The notes under the pieces are model-generated. The model was not told the DNA's origin. It searched no databases and saw nothing but the letters and a program-made list of their open reading frames with translations. Below, one piece after another: positions 10,177 through 22,949 of a stretch of 64,000 nt of DNA (positions are counted from its first letter, which is position 1; each line of letters starts with the position of its first letter). The DNA comes from Flaveria trinervia (lineage: Eukaryota > Streptophyta > Magnoliopsida > Asterales > Asteraceae). A program made the translations under genes and the position numbers. Location: assembly GCA_025506515.1 (NCBI GenBank), contig CM046444.1, positions 118,124,930 to 118,188,929 on the forward strand, read 5' to 3'.

Positions 10177-12319
10177 TGTAACACCCGAAACCTTATAATA
10201 TAAAGAGGTGAATAAAGATATATATGTCCATAGAGATAAGAGGCTAAAGACAAGGGACTAAAAATGTAAATATGTACCAAAAGTCAAATATTAAAGTAGA
10301 TATGGGCATGACCGCCCATATCACCTTTTTACATCTGCTTTCTGACAACCAAAGAAGAAGAAGAAGAATCGGATATTTTTAGCTTTGAAGAAGCAGAAAG
10401 TGCAATCTGGTTTTAAGGTAAGAGTTTATGATTTTATGTGTGATTTATGTGACTTTCCTTGGTTATTTGTGCTTATGTGCTCGGGTGCGTGTGTTTGTGT
10501 GATGTTGTTGGGTTTCTAGGTTCAAAACTCATTGCATCCGGGTTTAAAGGAAGATTCAACCCAAAGTTTGCACGAGGTGAGTTTCTAGACCCCGTTTAAA
10601 TGTTTTAAAACCGTTTTCTGGGGCTGAAAATGTATTTAAATGATTTTTATGTAATGAATATGTGTATACCCGTATGTTTTTGCTTAATGATGATGAATGA
10701 TGAATGTTCATAGGCTTCGTATGTTTAGAATGGCCTTATTAAGTGTAGGATAGAAAGGTTGAATGATTTGGGTTCGAAATAATAAGAAAAATGAACAACA
10801 GTTGGTTAATGCGCCCAAACAGGGCCAATGCGTCTAAGTGTTAGCCTTAGAAACGCCCAAACAGGCCTAATGCACCTAAACAGTGCCTAATACGTCTGGG
10901 AAATACCTTAGAAATGACTAAGTATTCTAATACGCCTGAACAGTACCCAATGCGTCTGACTTGTGCCTTAGAAAATTCTAAGTGGAAGCCCATGCGCCTG
11001 AACAGGGTTCATGCGTCTGGGCAATAAGCCGAATAGACTAAGTTTAAGACCGTGCGCCCCAACAGTGCCCATGCGTCCGAACAGTTCATGCGTCTAAGTG
11101 TTAATGTGCCCAAAATGACTTAAGTGTTGATCATGCGTCTGAATAGTGCCCATGCGTCTGGAGGTCCCAAACGCCTAAGTGTTGAGACGCCCAAATAGTG
11201 TCAATGCGCCTGCATAGTGCTAATGCGCCTAAACAGTTCCAATGCGCCTAGACACTTAGAATTATTTCTGGAATTTTAATCAATGCAGAATTTTTAGAGA
11301 TTGACTTATGAATGTTTTAAAGTTCCTATGGTGCCCTAATGGCCTTATTATGTGCCCCTATGTTTATGATTATTGATATTATCTGGCTATGTGGGGTACT
11401 TATGAATATGATGAAATATTATCTTTAATAATATAAAAGATAATGAAAAGTGAAAGATAATGAATGCATGCATGAATGAATGAATGAATAAAAGTAATGA
11501 AAGTCTTGCAAGCAATGAATGTCGGGACACACCCTTAAAAGTGTTAGCCCAACGGTGTGCGGGTTCGCGACCCCATAAGGATGCACATCGGGGTCTTTCT
11601 TTGTGATTGACCATATGAATGAAGCCATTGTTGCGTGCCTTCGGAACTGTTGCCACGAGGTGTTATGCACCGTAATGAAAAGTCTATGATAGGCTTCGGC
11701 CCAGTACCAACGAATGGAAAGGCATTGCACACAACAATGGTTCGCCTGAACTTTACCCTCGGTTATAAACCAACGGAATGAAGGGTAAAGGTTCATGGCA
11801 TAATGGAAAGGTAAAGGAATGAAGAAATGAATGAAAGAATGAAAGAACGAAAGCATAATAAATGAATGTATGAATGGGAATATGAAAGAAAGAATAAAGT
11901 TAACGATGCTATAAGTATGCTAACGTTTGTATTCGTATTCGTATACGTATAATGCATGACCACATGAACGAAATGAACGGGTATTTAATGAGGAAAGGTA
12001 TGTTTTATAAAGTAAACTAAAACTCACTTAGCAACGCTGACTTTTATACATTTTCAGTTGGCAGGTAATGGTTGCTGAGGATGACACTTGGGGAAGACTG
12101 ACATCCGTTCATGTTGTTAGCACTGTTGTTTTGTAATACAAACTAAATAAGGCTTTTGCAATAGTAACTCTATATGTATTGCTTAACAACAGTATTTTGA
12201 ACGAAATGGATGGTTTTTGACAAGCAATTCCGCTGCGTATGTGTAAAATGTTTTGATAATTACTATATTAAATGCTGTGAATGTCCAACGGTGAGGTTTC
12301 CGGGAACAGGGGCCTTACA
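10177..12319 (+). mobile_element. Solo LTR, 2143 bp, with 5-bp target duplication
   Basis: Starts TGTAACACCCGAAACC and ends GGGGCCTTACA, flanked by TGAAA at 10172-10176 and TGAAA at 12320-12324. There is no internal domain. The interior contains a cluster of short degenerate repeats (10805-11265) and a GAAT-repeat patch near 11455-11490. The family is different from the TGTCACACC Tekay-like LTRs around it. Open frames of 62-143 codons on the minus strand at 11387-11856 have no recognisable motif and are not considered genes. Confidence 0.8.
10805..11265 (+). repeat. Degenerate short-repeat cluster (ATGCGYCTRAACAGTGCC-like)
   Basis: About twenty imperfect copies of a motif built from ATGCGYCT and AACAGTGCC, irregularly spaced at roughly 20-25 bp, some interrupted by CTAAGTGTT. 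It lies entirely within the solo LTR. Spacing and sequence are too irregular for a satellite. It looks like an expanded regulatory or structural sub-repeat of the LTR. Confidence 0.7.
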
Positions 12320-12324
12320 TGAAA

Positions 12325-12687
12325 TCACGTGAGAAAGTAATGAGTCAGCTAACGAATAGCCGGTGAGTAAAAATAGGTTTGAATACATATATAGATTGAT
12401 TAAATGATTTAAACAATTTAATTCACATGGCAAATTTAAGATTTATAATACAATAGTATAACATATAAGACAAACCAACATAATCAAACCTAATGATTGA
12501 ATTGACTTGGTCCACAGACGAAGCCTTATAGAATGAATGATTTTGGTTCCAATCATCACACGACTAAACAAATGGGGTGGGTTTGTCAAACCAATAAATC
12601 TATCATTATTACCGTGGTTGCATGAATTAATGATTATGTTATCATCAAGTTTATCTAACTATGAACACATAATTACAAATAATAACA
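12325..12687. other. Short spacer and right arm of inverted repeat
   Basis: 12325-12559 is unclassified AT-rich DNA. 12560-12687 is the right arm of the inverted repeat whose other arm is at 9740-9935. No gene. Confidence 0.5.
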
Positions 12688-13975
12688 TGTCACACCCCAA
12701 CCTTGACGGCGGAAACGTCGAGGAGTGAGAGTTAAGATCGTTCATAGCCACATAACGCTATTTAAAAACCAAATATATATTACACATAAGTTTCATTTGT
12801 CACATTACAAATGTAAGTCTCAAAGGATATAAAAACGAAACATAAAATGTAACAATTCATCCTATTTTATTTATTAATCTAGGTCCAATCCTAGATGTGT
12901 AAGCTTCAAGGTGCAGATAAATCAAGCTTGGGCATTTCCTGAAACATGTTAAAAATAAAGGGGGTCAACAATAATGTTGGTGAGCATTCCATAGTTTTAA
13001 ATACATAAGTATATAAAAGATGGCAATTCAAGTCATAAGTTAGTGAATAAAGTGATTAGGGATGTTATGAACAATGCAACAATCAAACCTCGACAAAAGT
13101 TTTACAAGTCTCAAACGTTAAAAGTATATACGATCAGCTAAGTGTACTCGGATCAACCAAGCAGGCTTGTCTTACCCATAGATCTATGACTTCGCTGGGC
13201 TAGCAATAGTTAATGATTGTACATATAACGCCATAACATGGTAATCACGAAAGTTCAACTAACCACAACTTTTACAAGATGAATTACCATAGGTTTACAA
13301 GTCTCAAATAAGTCTACGAGTGCAATAGTATAAGTTAACATGTTTCACCCCAAAGTGTGAAAATAGGAAAAAGGGGTATAGAATACTCACATGATCAAAT
13401 AATATATATTTGATGATTAATATGAATAATAATAAGCAACGTTTCAACGCGGTCTTTCACAATGCACCTAAAACAATTATATGCTTAAAAGGTTACAATA
13501 ATATATTTAATGGTTAAACGATACAAGGATTTCAATTGGGTATTTAAAAATTTTAATTTGATGACTTTGATTAGAGAGATTATATATATGTTTTAGTTCA
13601 AGACAAATATCATGTAAAGAATTTTAAAGAACTAAAAGCCTTTATAACAATTTTGTAAAATTTGAACTTATCAAACATATAATTTTCTATAGTAGCCATG
13701 ATTGATCTATATATATAAAATGTTTAGTGTCTAAATCATCATTAAATGATTTCAAAGAAAACATTATGTAAAGCTTATTATTATTTTTTTTACATGATTA
13801 AACTAGGAAAATATTTGTTAAAATTTTATTTTATAAGAAACATTGTTAAGGTAATCGTAGAAAAAGGTAGAATAACTTTAAGAATTTATGAAGTTTACAA
13901 AACTACTTTTTAATATTTTAAGAAAATTTTCAATATTTTTTAAAGGCTGAAAAAGCCAAAAAAAAATAGGTTGAG

Positions 13976-14046
13976 GGTGCCCGGGTTCGAACCCGGGACC
14001 TCTAGATTTGCAAACGAGTGTGTAACCGGTAAACCAAGGCATCCAG
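13976..14046 (-). other. tRNA-like module within Tekay-like solo LTR
   Basis: On the minus strand GCCTTGGTTTACCGG (A-box-like) is followed by CCCGGGTTCGAACCCGGG (B-box GGTTCGAACCC inside a perfect T-arm-like palindrome). A run of nine T follows within about 15 nt. The acceptor arms pair only partly, so it is not a functional tRNA gene. The same module sits at the same place in the other LTR copies. Confidence 0.6.
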
Positions 14047-14943
14047 CCGCGGTTTACTTTGGTTTTAAGAACTTAAAACATAATCACAAGAAAACCCCCA
14101 AATTACATAAACCCTAGAATCAAACTTTGATCTAATTCAGCCTTAGATGATTCTGTTAATCTTTACAATCATGGGGCTTTTGTTACCCGTGATTAAACGA
14201 GTGGGTTTAGGTGATTAATTACCCGGTTGATGAAAAATCAGAAGTATTCAACACGAAGAACAGGTTGCGCACTTCCTGTGTCCAATCGATGATCAAACGT
14301 TTCTGGTAATCTAATTCGTTGCACAGGTAGCTTCAAATGATCTCTGAGATGAAAAGCCCTCTGCCAATTCGTAGTTAGCGAGCTCGTATGGTGGTGTTCG
14401 AGTGGTGAAGATTCGCGATAAGAATATGAAGTTAAATTTGCAAATTGTGGTTGTTTCAGATGCAATTGAGGATGGTATTCGATTAATGATTGATAGAGAG
14501 TCGTTTAGGTTAGTTTAATTGGACTATTATGATGTGTAAATGCTTGAACGGCCATATGTTTTAATGTATAACGGTTATACGATCGCTTAGGGTCGAAACC
14601 GATGTTTAAATGCAATTTAATCGAGTAATCAAGTTCGAAACGTGTAAACGACACGATTTGGGTCGGTTTTGGGCTTCGAAACAATAATTTGGGTGCTTTG
14701 GCCGTCGCCGGAGCTCGCCGGAGCTCCGCCGGATTTCCGGCCGGAACGCGGTTAAGGGGGAAAATTTGGATTAATTTTTAGTTATTTGCACAAATGGTCC
14801 CTGAAGTTTTAAGGTTGTTATTTCGTGCCCAAACTTTATTTTTACAGTTTCAAAATTGACAAGGAGGCCCCTTGAGTTTAAATTAAGTTTAATGTTTGAA
14901 CATTTTCAAGTTTAAAATTTTACATTTCATTTTACCTTTATTG

Positions 14944-15090
14944 TTCTTATTATTATTATTATTATTAGTAACATAATTATTATTACTCTTATAATTTGTT
15001 ATTATTATTATTATTAGTAACATAATTATTATTACTCTTTTAATTTGTTATTATTATTATTATTATTATATTATTATTATTATATAAATA
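14944..15090. repeat. TTA/ATT-rich simple repeat
   Basis: Interrupted ATT triplet repeats near the LTR start. Comparable but shorter patches occur at the same position in the LTRs at 45110-45240 and 53060-53190. Confidence 0.8.
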
Positions 15091-15273
15091 TTATAACCTT
15101 ACAAATTCAAAAGAGCACTTAAGGTAATAATCATAAGCAGCCCATAATTTTCATAAATAACACAATTAGCCCATGTAAAAATTTAACAAGGCTAACTTTA
15201 AATTAACCCAAACTTACAAAATGTTACATAACATAACATGTCTTGAATTGAATTTAGAATGAAATAGAATAAC

Positions 15274-17500
15274 TGTCACACCCCAACCTTAATGTCGGAA
15301 ACATTGAGATATGAGGGTTAAGATTGTTCACAACCACATAACACTATCAATAATTGTAAATATAATTAACCATAAAATTTTAAAGTAAAATTACAACCAA
15401 CAAGACTCAAACAATACGAAACATAACATAAGTTCAAAATTCCAAGATTCAAAACATGTTCTTTATTTTTTAGGTCCAACCCTAGATGTGTCCATACTTC
15501 AATTTCATACATCAACCTTGGGCATTTCCTGAAACATGTTAAAAATAAAATCAACAATTGAATGTTGGTGAGTTTCTATGGGTTAAAAATAAAATCAACA
15601 ATTGAATGTTGGTGAGTTTAAAAGTAGTAATTCATGTCATCGGTTACGAATAATACAAGTTTATAGAAAACATAATGATACAATCAAACTTTAACAAAGA
15701 TGGCCACAATAAGTTATAACGATTACCTATGTTGAATGTTCCAATGATGAACAAACATATGTCATCAGGAGCCGATAATAACCTCGACTTTAGCACCAAA
15801 TAGGTTTGTAAAGCCCATAGATTTATGACGTCGCTAGGCTAAAAATAGTTAATGATTGTTCATATAAGGCTCACAATATAACCATGACAAGATTAAATAC
15901 GAATTACTAGCGTATTTACAAGTATTAAGATGTTTACTAGTGTATGTTTATGACGTTAATATGTTTTACTCTAAAAGGTGTGAAATAAGGTAAAATGGGC
16001 ATGAAAAACTCACATGTTGTATAAGTTGATCTTAAGAGTAATAACAAGTAATTAAGTGGTGTTTTAACGATTTATTTTACAAGATACCTAAACGTATAAA
16101 TTCCAAAATTAACTTTAAAGATAAGATTAACGATTCATACATGAACTAGGGTTTCAATTGGAATTTAGAATTTTTATAAATAATTTAAATAAAATAATAT
16201 AATTGATTATATTTTGTTTCAATAAAGATGGAAAAAGTCCATTAAATAATTAGAATTGAGAACGATAATGAATGATTAGTGAAATTAATAATTTAATTTA
16301 TAATAATTGATTTGATAAAGATTAAGTATTAAATATGAAAATTAATTATTTAAATAATTATTTGAATAATTAATTGTTTAAAGTATTTGTAAAATGTTTT
16401 GAAACAATCTAAGTTTGAGTCATAATAAATTTATAACATTTAAATCTCATAAAAATAATAATAATGTTTTTATAACTTTTGTTATTCTTTAAAAGTAATT
16501 CAAATTAAAAATTATAAGTTTCAAAATCTTCAAAAAGTTATGTAATAATTTCTAAAATGTTTTAGTTAACAAAATAATTTAATTTTGATTTAATAACATG
16601 TTAATATAGTTTCTGAAATTTAAAATTTATAGAATTGACTTAAAAAATTAAATGTTGGAGGCTAGGTTCGAACCCCAGACCTCCAATGTAAAGGTGTAAA
16701 GCTTTAACCGGTTGGGCTACAAACCTAGATCTAGTTTAATTCCACTAAATTTTTTTATAAACATTAATTAGAAAAGCCCAATTGCTCAAGAACCCTAGAT
16801 TTGATTTCGATCAAATTGAACATAAATTCATGAAGTTTAATGGAATCAAGATTATGGCTTTTGATCCCTAAGTGAAACCAAGTGTATTAGTGTAGGTAAC
16901 TTGCTTAGATTGAAGTATTTTCGATGATAATGGCAAAAGAATAGGTCGCGACTGTGGTGATTTGATTCAAGAAGATAGTGTTGATTAAAACCAAATTCGT
17001 GATAACAGAAGCTTCTAATGGTGTAGAAGATCGATATCCCTCTATCAATTGAAGGTAATATTGTAGAGAATACGGGGTTCGGCTAGCTGCAGATCGCGAT
17101 GAGTTTCGAGAGTTGATTTTGGTATTCCTAATCTATCACCACTTGCAAGTTCCTAAACAACCATGGTGATGAATAAGGTATGGAGGGTTGACAGTTCTGT
17201 GGTAGAGGAGGTGATGGAGGATGGTGGAGTTGGAGGATGGTGGTGTTGGGTGAGTGATGAAGATGAAGATGATGAAAGACTTAAGGGTGTGGTGGGTAGT
17301 TTAAAAGATATAGAAGATGTTGTTGTATGTTATTGTGAGTAATTTTATTTTAAAAGTAAGAGTATTTAGTTATTTTTACATAGGCTTAACGGATCAAGAT
17401 AAGTTTTGTTAGTGTTAGAGACTGTCATTGTGCACTCTTCGCATAGTTCAAGCCCGCCTATGTAATTTATTGAAAATGGGGACTAAATTTGCGATACGTG
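15274..17500 (-). mobile_element. Diverged Tekay-like LTR fragment
   Basis: Begins TGTCACACCCCAACC on the plus strand, directly beside the solo LTR region, and follows the family for more than 1.4 kb: GGCATTTCCTGAAACATG near 15520, the CATAGATTTATGACGTCGCTAGG patch near 15820, the tRNA-like module near 16662-16735. Divergence is much higher than among the other copies. The far end is not clear; I saw no TGTTACA terminus or target duplication, so the right limit is approximate. Confidence 0.6.
16662..16735 (-). other. Diverged tRNA-like module
   Basis: On the minus strand TAGCCCAACCGG is a good A-box and GGTTCGAACC a good B-box. On either strand the B-box lies in a GGAGG...CCTCC hairpin. This older LTR keeps the A-box better than the younger copies do. 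Confidence 0.55.
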
Positions 17501-17811
17501 TATACCCCAGGAACTACCCATTTAATTTACTCTTTTTATTTTTTTAAAAGGGTGTCAAATTCTTTCATATAATTGGATTTTTTTTGTATTTTTCTTTTAG
17601 TTACTATATTAGTAACTCGTATACTATCCATGATTTATGAGTGAAAAATGAAGAATGATATTAAGATTCAGATTAATTCTTTGGACGCTTTATATTTTCA
17701 TAATCCAAATTGATGATTTTGGTACGAGTTAAGAATGATATTGTTGTTTATCCATGATTTATGAGTGAAAAATGAAAAAGGGTATTGAATGACGAATGAT
17801 ATACGAGTGAA
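17501..17811. other. Intergenic sequence with short direct repeat
   Basis: Non-coding. The phrase CCATGATTTATGAGTGAAAAATGAA occurs twice with small changes (about 17630 and 17751). No gene. Confidence 0.5.
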
Positions 17812-18300
17812 CAGTGGTGTATCCAGAAATTTTTTTAATTGGGGGCGGAAACTTTTTAAAGGTCGGTTGACTAACGCGGTAACGCTATATAATATTTTTT
17901 TTCAAACCATTTCGGGTCCATGACAGGTTGGATCGGGTCGGTTTATTTAAAAAAAGACAATCAAACTAAATTTCATAAAACCAACAAAATCATGTCAAAT
18001 GTCATTACAAAAACAGAATAAAAGTACAATATACCTAAAGTTGTTCTCTACGAGTTTTCATTTTTTGAAATCTTTCCATAACAACATCTATGGAGACATT
18101 CCTAAATAAATTTTTCTCCATAAACTATCGCTTAAATTTTCATCACTCATCCGATTATGCAAATCGGACTTCACGTACTTTATTGTCGAAAAGCATCTTT
18201 CAAATAACCATATAAAATTGCAATTTTGTTTACAAAACAATACTTTTTTAGCAATTTTATTGTATGTAATTACAAGTATAACCATATAAAATTGCAAATT
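17812..18300 (-). pseudogene. hAT transposase C-terminal remnant with one element end
   Basis: On the minus strand the frame around 18088-18200 reads ERCFSTIKYVKSDLHNRMSD then ENLSDSL, matching the hAT C-terminal dimerisation domain pattern (ERxFSxMxxxKxxLRNRM). Downstream in that direction, CAGTGGTGTATCC at 17812 is a typical hAT terminal sequence on the plus strand. The rest of the transposase and the opposite end are missing or too decayed to see. Domestication is unlikely because only the tail remains. Confidence 0.6.
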
Positions 18301-18489
18301 TGTTTACGATAATTAAGTTAATCAAGTGAAAATATAAGGTTAAACAAACTTTATTAAACTTTAACAGATTAATTAAGTTAACTAGAATGTAGGAGGCAAA
18401 GATGATATTTTTGCACCATTTTTTGGCATCTTTCTTGTCCCCTTAGAGGCAGCATAGGATATACAGAGAGTACGGACCTAATAAAAGTC

Positions 18490-18634
<145 letters not shown>

Positions 18635-18781
18635 CTTTTAAATAAAAGTATTTATTTATTGGTCTAGTTTGTTAGCACATTTTGTCATTTTGTGTGTGGC
18701 CTTTCCATCATCTTTCTTTCTTGTCTCTCTCGATTTCATTGCAACGTAGAGTCCTTCTTCTTCACCCGCTCGCCGGAAAAT

Positions 18782-20608
18782 ATGTCCGGCTCTCAACCCA
18801 TTCATCCCCCCCTTATGAAGGAGTTCTTAGAAGCATGCCATTCACCCTTGAATATTATTTATGATCTTAAAGCTTTGGAAGTACTTTGCCGCAAATGCTC
18901 ATTCGATAGATTATTTGACTCCATCTTCCCCAAAATACTAATTCTAAGGGAGGATTCTTCTGCAGAAAACATTATCAAGGCCCTATTGGGCTTTCAAATT
19001 CCTTCTGGTTTTGATTTTCCTATAGTTTTAAAGTATACGACGAAGAACTCTGTTGCCTCTCAAAAAATTGAGTTGGAATTTTAACGCTCAAGGTACTCAT
19101 TGTAAGACAGAAATTACCGAGAATCTTCTATGGAGTAAGATTACAGAATTGATCCAAAACGTACCAGAAGATAAACGATGCGCGATGGAGGTGACTGTAA
19201 GTATCATTCAACAACAAGTTTCCGCTCTAACGCTAATCATTCTACCACAAATTGTTCATCAGACATGGAGTCATGTCTATCTAGGAAGATTATTAATGAG
19301 CGGGATTGCTATGGCAAGCGCACGCTTACTGTCTTTACAAAATTGCACCTGTCTTCGAGAGCCATGATTACAGAATTAACCAAGAAGAGAACAGAGAACC
19401 CAACTCCATTTGGGTATTTCTTCCTTGTAGATGATCAGGAAACAACCGAAAAGAATGAGGCCGATGCCAATATTCAGGATACTATCTTGTCAAACGTTGA
19501 TAGAGCGCATATTGGATTTACTGCAGTCTCAAAAAATCTAGTTGTTGCAATGTTGGCAGTACTCTTGAAGCCTTCTTCTCGAATCCTTGGTAGCATTGAC
19601 TTAGAGATTGAAAAGTCTGAACGGGAGAAAAAAAAATGTGAAAAAAGGTTTGTTTCTCTGAATGATGCTATCCCCAAAATCATGGCGGTTTTTGGTTCTT
19701 CCACCGTCATTCTTCGCGACATCTTCATAAATCAAGAGTATGGGGCGTATCGTGACATGAGGCATATGCATGCCAGTTTTGAAATAACAACCAAAATTTT
19801 AAAACTCAAAACCACTCTTCAAGGTATAAAATTTGATAGGAAGATGCCATTTCTACTCTCAGAACTCCATCTTCTAGCTGACAAAAACCATCCCGGACAC
19901 TCGACGTTCATTCCGCGTACCCTCATCAAAGAACTCCTTGACGACAAATTTTCTTATGTGTTTATCCACATAGATCAATTTGTCACAGACCTAATGTCTT
20001 ACATTCGTGAGGTAGTTGTGACAGTCCTCACGGACCAAGGCAAGGACATACATCAGCTAGAAGCGACTTTAACAAAGATCGGTACATTGTTGGTTGCATC
20101 TCTGGAAAGGGATTTCAAAGTGCAGTTGGACAAACTAATTGAAACTGAAAAACAGTTTACTTGTTCATGCCGTGCAGCATATTTTGAGAATTTGGAAAAT
20201 TTGAAGTCACTTAAGCTTAATCTTGGAAATGATAGTGATTATGTTAACGTTGAAGGTTTGGGAGACAAAATCAGGGTGGATCATCTGAGAACCTTTTTTA
20301 AGGGAGAAATAGAACGGGCGTTCGAATTAAAAAAAGAAATTATGGCATACTGGGAGTTTCTCGTTGAACGATTGCTTGATAACATGTCTTTAAGTCTTAA
20401 TTTTTTGATTATAGATATGCTTAAGGTGGGTATAGAAGAGGTCATTGAACAACATTTCCTGGAGAGCTTCAAACAAGATGAGAAGTTCCGTGAACTAGAG
20501 CCTGGAATCGCATTCAGCAAGAGTAATCTGGATAGTAGGATTGAGACACTCAAGAATTCAAAAGAGAAATTACTAAATTGCAGGGTGCAATGTGAGTTCC
20601 TTTTCTAG
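18782..20608 (+). pseudogene. Dynamin-like (DRP4C/Mx-like) protein, copy 3, deleted and frameshifted
   Basis: Start ATG at 18782 (MSGSQP) follows a CT-rich leader resembling a plant 5' UTR. The N-terminal frame runs to about 19082, shifts by one base at a TTTT run (stop TAA), continues in another frame to about 19258, then returns to the first frame until the stop at 20606-20608. At about 19250 the sequence jumps from the LPQI position (G3) to the segment before ESCLSRK. About 50 codons and the intron present in copies 1 and 2 are absent. The P-loop position reads REDSSAEN, G3 reads ILPQ and G4 reads TKLH, so every canonical GTPase motif is changed. Stalk and effector-like C-terminus (IRVDHL to the end) are full length. 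It is a paralog clearly diverged from copies 1 and 2, and probably a pseudogene whose long stalk-GED frame persists. Confidence 0.75.
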
Positions 20609-21329
20609 GGTGATTTAAAGCAAAAAACTTTCTATATGCACTTTTACTTTTGTTGTGTTTTTTTCTAATTTGGCTTAAGAACTAAGAACTATTTCCTTGT
20701 TTGCTTATTTGTATTTGAACAACCTTGTTAAAGATTAATGCTGCATGCATATATGTTTTGTTTATGTGATTTGGTTGTGGATTTGTTTTTGTTTGACCCA
20801 TCATTAGTATTTGATTACAGACACTAAGCGTCAAAGTGCATGTTCAAAATAACTATTCCTGCTGTTAGATTTATTAATTGATACAGGGATATTTAATCTT
20901 GGTTAGGTTGTATTCAGGTGAAAATGAACATGGATACGTTATAGTCTACTTTTGAATATTAGAGGTGCATGAAACCAATTATTTCCGAACCGGTAGTTCT
21001 TGTTGGGTACGATTTTGAGTCAAAACCCGTTCGAATTTAAAATTGGTTCGGGTTGTTTGGCCGTTTTTTGACAAGTTTTTATTAGTTTATGCTATAGGCA
21101 ATCTTGGCATTTTACATCTACACAACTTTTGTGATGTTTTTTTTGTTTTGTTTTTTTCTTTGTAACCAAAAAGTTTTATGTTATTTTGGAGTTGGACAAT
21201 TTTCATGTTGTTTTAGAAAACTGAGTTGTCGTATGATGTTTAAAACTTAACAAAGTTATGGTAGTTTTGCCTGCTCTAAAATAGCCGATGCATGTTGTTG
21301 TCATTTTTACCCGCTCTAAAATATCAAAT
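20609..21329. other. Downstream flank of dynamin-like copy 3, no further gene
   Basis: T-rich non-coding sequence, possibly 3' UTR at the start. No motif or element end recognised. Confidence 0.4.
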
Positions 21330-22200
21330 ACATACTATTGTTGCGACAAGAAAATACCACTTGAATCTCAGCTCACAGAAATACTAGTCAACGGTCCAAG
21401 ATCATTCATTGCAAACTCAAAAGACACACGTAACATAATATGTTGTTTAAGAGAGTTGGAGGAAGTTGTCAAAATACATTCAATTAAAGTGTCCTTCCCG
21501 TGTCTATAAATAAAGAGGGAATGATCACTAAGAACTATGCCCGAATAATTTGTTATTATACTCCGTGCCATTGTCACTCTCAAAACACTTGATTTGTCGT
21601 TTGAATTGTGTTTCAATGAATTGTTGAAAGTTAAGAAAGATTGAGAAGATGTGATTTAATTTGTCAACTAGAAAGTCCATAAGTAATTATAAAAATCATC
21701 CATGAATATTATATAATACTAATGACCTCTAAAACTTGTTACCGGGAAGGTCCACAAATCACTATGGGTAATATCTAAATGCTTACTAGTAATAGACATA
21801 GAATCATAAAATGGAAGTTTAACTGGCTTCCCAAACACACACGACTGACAAATACAAGTTGTTCTTATTCAAAACTTTTAATAAATCCACTTCGGGATGA
21901 TCCATATGACGATGTCATAAATCTTGAGATATTACAACAAAAGTGGATGGAGTTAAAGATGTAGATTGAGGAGGCACGCAATGAAAGCGGTTAGAGAGTC
22001 CCGATGCTATTAACATAAGAAGAGAGGGTACCTGAAGAGCAAGACATATGGTTTGTAGCACAAGTGTCAAGATACCACATTTGCTAAGATGGTCCTGGTC
22101 TAAGAACACCCGCACCTAAAGAAGCATGTCTTGCACCATAGGTTGGAGGAATAGTAGGATATGGGCTAGGTGGTGCCATATTCAACCTGGAGGCTGCCAA
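21330..22200 (-). mobile_element. Decayed Ty1/copia pol fragment
   Basis: Minus strand. Near 22000-22110 it reads WYLDTCATNHMSCSSG, the Copia protease region (normally D-T/S-G-A-T-N-H-M). Near 21370-21616 it reads DHSLFIYRHGKDT, then TTSSNSLKQH and DLGPL, from the reverse transcriptase; the catalytic YVDD segment is missing. The two blocks are much closer than in an intact element, so integrase has been deleted. Several stops and frameshifts are present. Confidence 0.7.
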
Positions 22201-22949
22201 AAGCAGGTAAATTAACAAAATATATTGTTTACAAAATATGTGTATCTCGTAGACACTCTGGTAGCGAAAGGTAAATTGATTTGTGAATAAGTTCCATTTG
22301 CTAAAAGGAAAAAAACCTTAACAAAAAAAAGGGTTAAAAAGATATTGATATAGAGAAAAGAACTTATATATAGTAAATTTAGAAAATCTATTAATACTAA
22401 TAAAATAAATTTTTGTATTTCATTTGTCATAATTTTAGAGGTACTAAGTTTAATTTTCTCGATTCTCTCTCTTAATAAATCTTACATTAACAACAAATGA
22501 TATTATTTAATTCCTTTCATATTAAAAATATAATTTTTTAGAAATAGATCTTTCTACAAATGCAACTCGTAAAGAAATAATTTTTTTATAAAATAAGATT
22601 TTTTTAAAAAAAACATCAAACTTTTAAAAAACACGATATATTGTAAAACCAATTTTTATGAAACAAAAGTAATTATTTCAAAGTTATAGTAAATAAATGA
22701 TTAAAAATGACACTTTTTTAAAAACATTTTGTTTAAAACTAACTTTTTTTAAAAAAAACAAAAAAATATATTAAAAATGATATCGTTTTTTATCACTCGT
22801 ACGTAATGTAAATCATATATTATATTAAACAACCGTTTAGTATTCAATAATTTTTATTCATAATATTTAATATTTTATTTTATTCAACGCATGTAATACT
22901 TGAGGTACTAACCTAGTATAATATAAATGAAGCTAAAACAATTTTAAAA
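22201..22949. other. Very AT-rich spacer
   Basis: Long A and T runs, no coding potential, no element end seen. Confidence 0.45.

Larger units (their letters stand above)
12688..15228 (-). mobile_element. Solo LTR of the Tekay-like family, 2541 bp
   Basis: Plus-strand ends are TGTCACACCCC and AAAATGTTACA. Flanks are TAACA at 12683-12687 and TAACA at 15229-15233. It aligns along its length with the LTRs of the complete elements at 42818 and 54532 (CCTGAAACATGTTAAAAAT near 12940, tRNA-like module near 13976-14046, GC-rich GCCGGAGCTC patch near 14710, TTA-repeat patch near 14944). No internal domain is present, so it is a recombination product. Read in its own direction it begins TGTAACATTTTGTAA. 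Confidence 0.85.

Noticed and set aside
10805..11265. CRISPR-like short repeats
   Set aside because: Repeats are degenerate, irregularly spaced, without uniform spacers, inside a plant LTR.
11387..11856. Three overlapping minus-strand open frames of 62-143 codons
   Set aside because: Inside the solo LTR at 10177-12319, low-complexity composition from GAAT repeats, no motif.
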